NCBI GenBank assembly: GCA_011046145.1
Contig: DSBA01000045.1
Location: forward strand, 1-10,031
Source of the DNA: Candidatus Uhrbacteria bacterium
GTDB taxonomy: Bacteria; Patescibacteriota; Patescibacteriia; CAIXNZ01
Reading direction: 5' to 3'
Length of the DNA stretch: 10,031 bases
Below the pieces are notes generated by a model. It saw only the letters and a program-made list of their open reading frames with translations. It ran no database searches and was not told where the DNA came from. A program made the translations under genes and the position numbers. Each line of letters begins with the position of its first letter. Position 1 is the stretch's first letter. Below, piece after piece: positions 7,458 to 10,031 of this stretch.

Positions 7458-10031
7458 ATGGTGCAAAAATTAAGGCGGCTGATATTTTTGAAATTAATTA
7501 GCTCAAAAGCTAAGCTGATTTTGGTTTTGGCTTTTTTCTTGGCATTAACCAGTTTTTTTAGCCGTGATTATTTGCAGCCGGTTAAAGCGGATATTTTAAG
7601 TTATAACGAGGATTTTAGCACAGAAATTTTTAAAGATAATACGGCCACAACTGGTAAATGGGATACTGTGTTGCAAGAAGCCCGTCTTTTAGGAAAAGAT
7701 TGGTTTAATATGGGTGAAACAGCCAGCGGCTATGAAAATATTTCCCAGACCCCTGGGCATTCTCTCTTTTATGTAATTTTATTTGAAAGGCATTCTGAAG
7801 ATATGCAATTGGATTCTGATGATAAGCCTTATATTGTTTGGAGGGATAATACTGTGGGTGAATATGAAATATATTTTAGCAGATGGACAGAGGGTATTGG
7901 CTGGACCAGCATGGACGGCAGTTTAGGCGCTGATAATCTTTCTAATAGTAGCGCTTTTTCTTACAGGCAAGTAATTCAGCTTGATTCCGGCAATAATCCT
8001 TATGTTGTTTGGGAAGATGGCATCGCATTAGGTAATGGAGATATATATTTTAGCAAATGGACAGAGAGCGTAGGCTGGACAAAAATGGATGGCACTTTGG
8101 GGTATGATAACCTTTCTAATGATACATCTGCCAAATCAACATTACCTCTGCTAAGATTAGATTCTAGCGGTAATCCGCTTGTTGTTTGGCAAGATGAAAG
8201 ATTAGGAGTCTGGGAAATTTTTTTAACTAAATGGACAGATGGCGTAGGCTGGACAAAAATGGATGGCACTTTGGGTTATGATAATATTTCTAATACAGCG
8301 GATTCATCGGGTTTGCCCCAATTGCAATTAGATAGTAATAGTTTTCCTTATGTTATTTGGGAAGATCCAATAACGGGTAGTTACGAGATTTATTTTAGTA
8401 AATGGACAGATGGGGTGGGTTGGACAAAAATGGATGGTACTTTGGGATATGACAATATTTCTAATACTGCCGGCGATTCAACAACTGCAAAGCTGATACT
8501 AAATGCGGCTGATAAACCCTATCTTGTTTGGCAGGATAATGCAACCGGTAATAATGAAATATATTTCAGTAAATGGACAGATGGCGTTGGTTGGAGCAAA
8601 ATGGATGGCATGCCAGGTTATGATAATATTTCCAATAATGCCGGTGCTTCTGTTAAGCCTCAAATTCAATTGGACATTAGTGGCAATCCGTTTGTTGTCT
8701 GGCAGGATAATACAACCGGCAATGATGAAATATATTTCAGTAAATGGACAGATGGCGTTGGTTGGAGCAAAATGGATGGCACGCCAGGTTATGATAATAT
8801 TTCCAATAATGCCGGTGTTTCTATAGTGCCTTTAATGCAATTGGACGCTGGCAATAATCCGCTTGTTGTTTGGCAAGATGATTCAGAAGGCAATTATGAG
8901 GTTTATGTCAGTAAATGGACGGCGGGTACTGGCTGGACAAAAATGGATGGCACGCCAGGCTATGATAATATTTCCAATAATAGCGGCAATTCGCGCACAC
9001 CAATAATCAGATTGGATTCCAGTGGTCAGCCACACATTGTCTGGGAAGATGATACAGAGGGGAATAGAGAAATATATTTCAGCAAATGGCTGTATTATAA
9101 GTCGTCTTCCATAATCCAATCTTTAAATGTCAACAGCACGAGTGATTTTGTAACCAGCGCTACTTTAACAGCTAGTGAGACATTAAGCGGCCAAATAATA
9201 GATTATTATTTATCCAATAATGGCGGGGCGAGTTGGAATTCTGTGCTGCCAGGCAGTTTGCATGTTTTTTCTAGTGTTGGTTCTGATTTAAGATGGCGGG
9301 CAGTTTTACAAACTATTAATCCTAATACCACGCCTATTATTGATGATTTGTCAGTGGTATATAATACGGCTTTAGGTGTCGGAGGCGGAGTTGTTGGAGG
9401 GGTGGAAACTTTGCCTAACGCGCCAATCAACTTGACCTGCGAAGCCCAAAGTCAGGCAGCAATACGCTGGAGTTTTGAAGACCAGGCAGATAATGAGACA
9501 GGGTTTAAATTGTATGACGCAACAACAGACTTGGTTGTTTTAGATACTTTACCAAATATTACGACTGATTTGGAATATTTTGACGAAGCAGAATTAGAAA
9601 TAAACAGCCAATACTCAAGATATGTGACAGCCTTTTCCGGAGCAGGGGAATCAGGTCCGTCAAATACAGCAGCCTGCTACACCTTGGCTAATAAGCCGTT
9701 AGGATTAGAGATATTAGAAACCGGAGAAGAAGAAATAGTATTAAGGCTTAAAAGCGGAGATGGCAATCCAGAATATACAGAATATGCGATTAAAGAACTA
9801 AACACAGGCAATTATGTGCAGACAGACGGAAGTTTTGGAGATACAGAAGCTTGGCAAACGCAAGAAGCCTGGGGCGAGATAAGGGTGACAGGCGCTGGTT
9901 ATGAATATGAAGAAGAGGGGCTTGATTATCAAATCAGTTTAACTCCAGGCGAGGAATATGATTTTAGCGCCAAAGCCAGAAACGGAGACGGCATAGAAAC
10001 AGAGTTTTCAGCCAGCACAACAGCTTTGGCA
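7458..10031 (+). CDS. Giant secreted surface protein: beta-propeller plus fibronectin-III-like domains (3' end beyond the window)
   Basis: One frame stays open from the ATG at 7458 to the window edge, 858 codons without a stop. Residues 1-44 look like a long signal segment: basic start MVQKLRRLIFLK, hydrophobic core LILVLAFFLALTSFF (20-34) and a possible cleavage site after PVKA (41-44). Residues 80-544 carry tandem 57-residue repeats of the type LDSxGNPxVVWQD, EIYFSKWTDGVGW, KMDGTxGYDNISN, which I read as blades of a beta-propeller. Residues about 549-636 form a beta-rich domain with ATLTASETLSG, YYLSNNGGASW and DLRWRAVLQT. A Gly-rich linker follows (639-648). Next is a fibronectin-III-like domain at about 652-743 with C661 and C740, then another beta-rich domain from about 746. 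The protein is likely exported and surface-exposed, perhaps an adhesin; the ligand is unknown. No catalytic site or wall-anchoring motif is visible in this part. There is no Shine-Dalgarno sequence. Confidence 0.92.
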   Translation, partial: MVQKLRRLIFLKLISSKAKLILVLAFFLALTSFFSRDYLQPVKADILSYNEDFSTEIFKDNTATTGKWDTVLQEARLLGKDWFNMGETASGYENISQTPGHSLFYVILFERHSEDMQLDSDDKPYIVWRDNTVGEYEIYFSRWTEGIGWTSMDGSLGADNLSNSSAFSYRQVIQLDSGNNPYVVWEDGIALGNGDIYFSKWTESVGWTKMDGTLGYDNLSNDTSAKSTLPLLRLDSSGNPLVVWQDERLGVWEIFLTKWTDGVGWTKMDGTLGYDNISNTADSSGLPQLQLDSNSFPYVIWEDPITGSYEIYFSKWTDGVGWTKMDGTLGYDNISNTAGDSTTAKLILNAADKPYLVWQDNATGNNEIYFSKWTDGVGWSKMDGMPGYDNISNNAGASVKPQIQLDISGNPFVVWQDNTTGNDEIYFSKWTDGVGWSKMDGTPGYDNISNNAGVSIVPLMQLDAGNNPLVVWQDDSEGNYEVYVSKWTAGTGWTKMDGTPGYDNISNNSGNSRTPIIRLDSSGQPHIVWEDDTEGNREIYFSKWLYYKSSSIIQSLNVNSTSDFVTSATLTASETLSGQIIDYYLSNNGGASWNSVLPGSLHVFSSVGSDLRWRAVLQTINPNTTPIIDDLSVVYNTALGVGGGVVGGVETLPNAPINLTCEAQSQAAIRWSFEDQADNETGFKLYDATTDLVVLDTLPNITTDLEYFDEAELEINSQYSRYVTAFSGAGESGPSNTAACYTLANKPLGLEILETGEEEIVLRLKSGDGNPEYTEYAIKELNTGNYVQTDGSFGDTEAWQTQEAWGEIRVTGAGYEYEEEGLDYQISLTPGEEYDFSAKARNGDGIETEFSASTTALA
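7803..9089 (+). repeat. Tandem 171-bp coding repeats (seven full copies and one partial)
   Basis: Copies start at 7803, 7974, 8151, 8322, 8493, 8664, 8835 and 9006; the last ends at 9089 after the first 28 residues of the unit. All full copies are 171 bp (57 residues) except the second (177 bp). Each carries an LD-start, VVW(Q/E)D, (E/D)IYFSKWT, GWxKMDG and GYDN(I/L)SN. Copies 5 and 6 are nearly identical in DNA over 93 bp (8554-8646 against 8725-8817, one difference at 8611/8782), while the outer copies have diverged. An additional half-unit, without the LD...W part, is visible at residues 80-102 before copy 1. Confidence 0.93.

Noticed and set aside
7740..7805. Possible frameshift in the first propeller junction, where the spacing is about ten residues longer than elsewhere
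   Set aside because: The frame stays open on both sides, repeat features resume in the same frame, and a single insertion in a loop is enough to explain it.
7803..9089. Regular direct repeats that could be taken for a CRISPR or satellite array
   Set aside because: The 171-bp period is in frame, the sequence is coding throughout, copies diverge mainly in a codon-compatible manner and there are no unique spacers between constant repeats.
7800..9089. Sialidase-type Asp-box motifs in the propeller
   Set aside because: The WTDGVGW segment is reminiscent of S-x-D-x-G-x-T-W, but the Asp-to-Trp spacing is one residue short, so I do not call the protein a sialidase or assign an enzyme activity.
8000..9430. 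Small ORFs in other frames and on the reverse strand over the repeat region (for example 8503-8826 +, 8000-8269 -, 8883-9119 -)
   Set aside because: They are by-products of the repeats in the large frame that starts at 7458. Their proteins have no recognisable features, and the large frame explains the sequence fully.

Overview
The window looks like a piece of a Candidate Phyla Radiation (Patescibacteria, probably Parcubacteria-like) chromosome. The DNA is AT-rich with A/T-biased codons. The type IV pilin set is of the kind common in that radiation, with a VPTDP motif in the main pilin. There is a stand-alone receiver protein next to pilus genes and a very large multidomain surface protein. 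No start codon has a convincing Shine-Dalgarno sequence. TGA is a normal stop (it ends the RNase H and prepilin peptidase genes), which argues against the lineages that recode TGA to glycine. The lineage call is an inference from gene content and style; no rRNA gene is present.

Layout, all genes on the + strand. Positions 1-118 hold the right end of what is probably an IS1595/ISXO2-type insertion sequence: the transposase C-terminus plus a terminal sequence containing a small hairpin. An RNase HI gene follows (133-540). A promoter with an extended -10 then leads into a type IV pilus block: pilM (652-1731), a single-pass membrane protein with a proline-rich stalk in the place where pilN would be expected (1847-2602), a CheY-like receiver protein (2640-3032), an atypical prepilin-like protein (3049-3519) and a canonical prepilin (3527-4006). 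A strong intrinsic terminator closes the block. The prepilin peptidase gene (4156-4899) starts a second unit with its own extended -10. It is followed by NAD+-dependent DNA ligase ligA (4947-6938) and a short ribosome hibernation factor (7031-7348), then a second terminator.

From 7458 to the window edge one reading frame stays open for 858 codons. It encodes a secreted protein with an N-terminal signal segment and tandem 57-residue repeats that I interpret as an eight-bladed beta-propeller. The frame continues through a beta-rich domain, a fibronectin-III-like domain and at least one further domain, and has no stop inside the window. A good -35/-10 pair sits just upstream.

The pilus genes form a coherent unit. 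PilD would process both prepilins. PilM would bind the short N-terminal peptide of an inner-membrane partner, and the protein encoded next begins with MPIDLL, reminiscent of the INLLP PilM-docking motif of PilN. The receiver protein may tune pilus activity. The giant protein is likely a cell-surface adhesin or interaction protein and may work with the pili in contact with other cells; that link is inferred only from proximity. Several intergenic gaps are built of short self-similar words that form hairpins, most strikingly the one before hpf, where one left arm can pair with either of two right arms.
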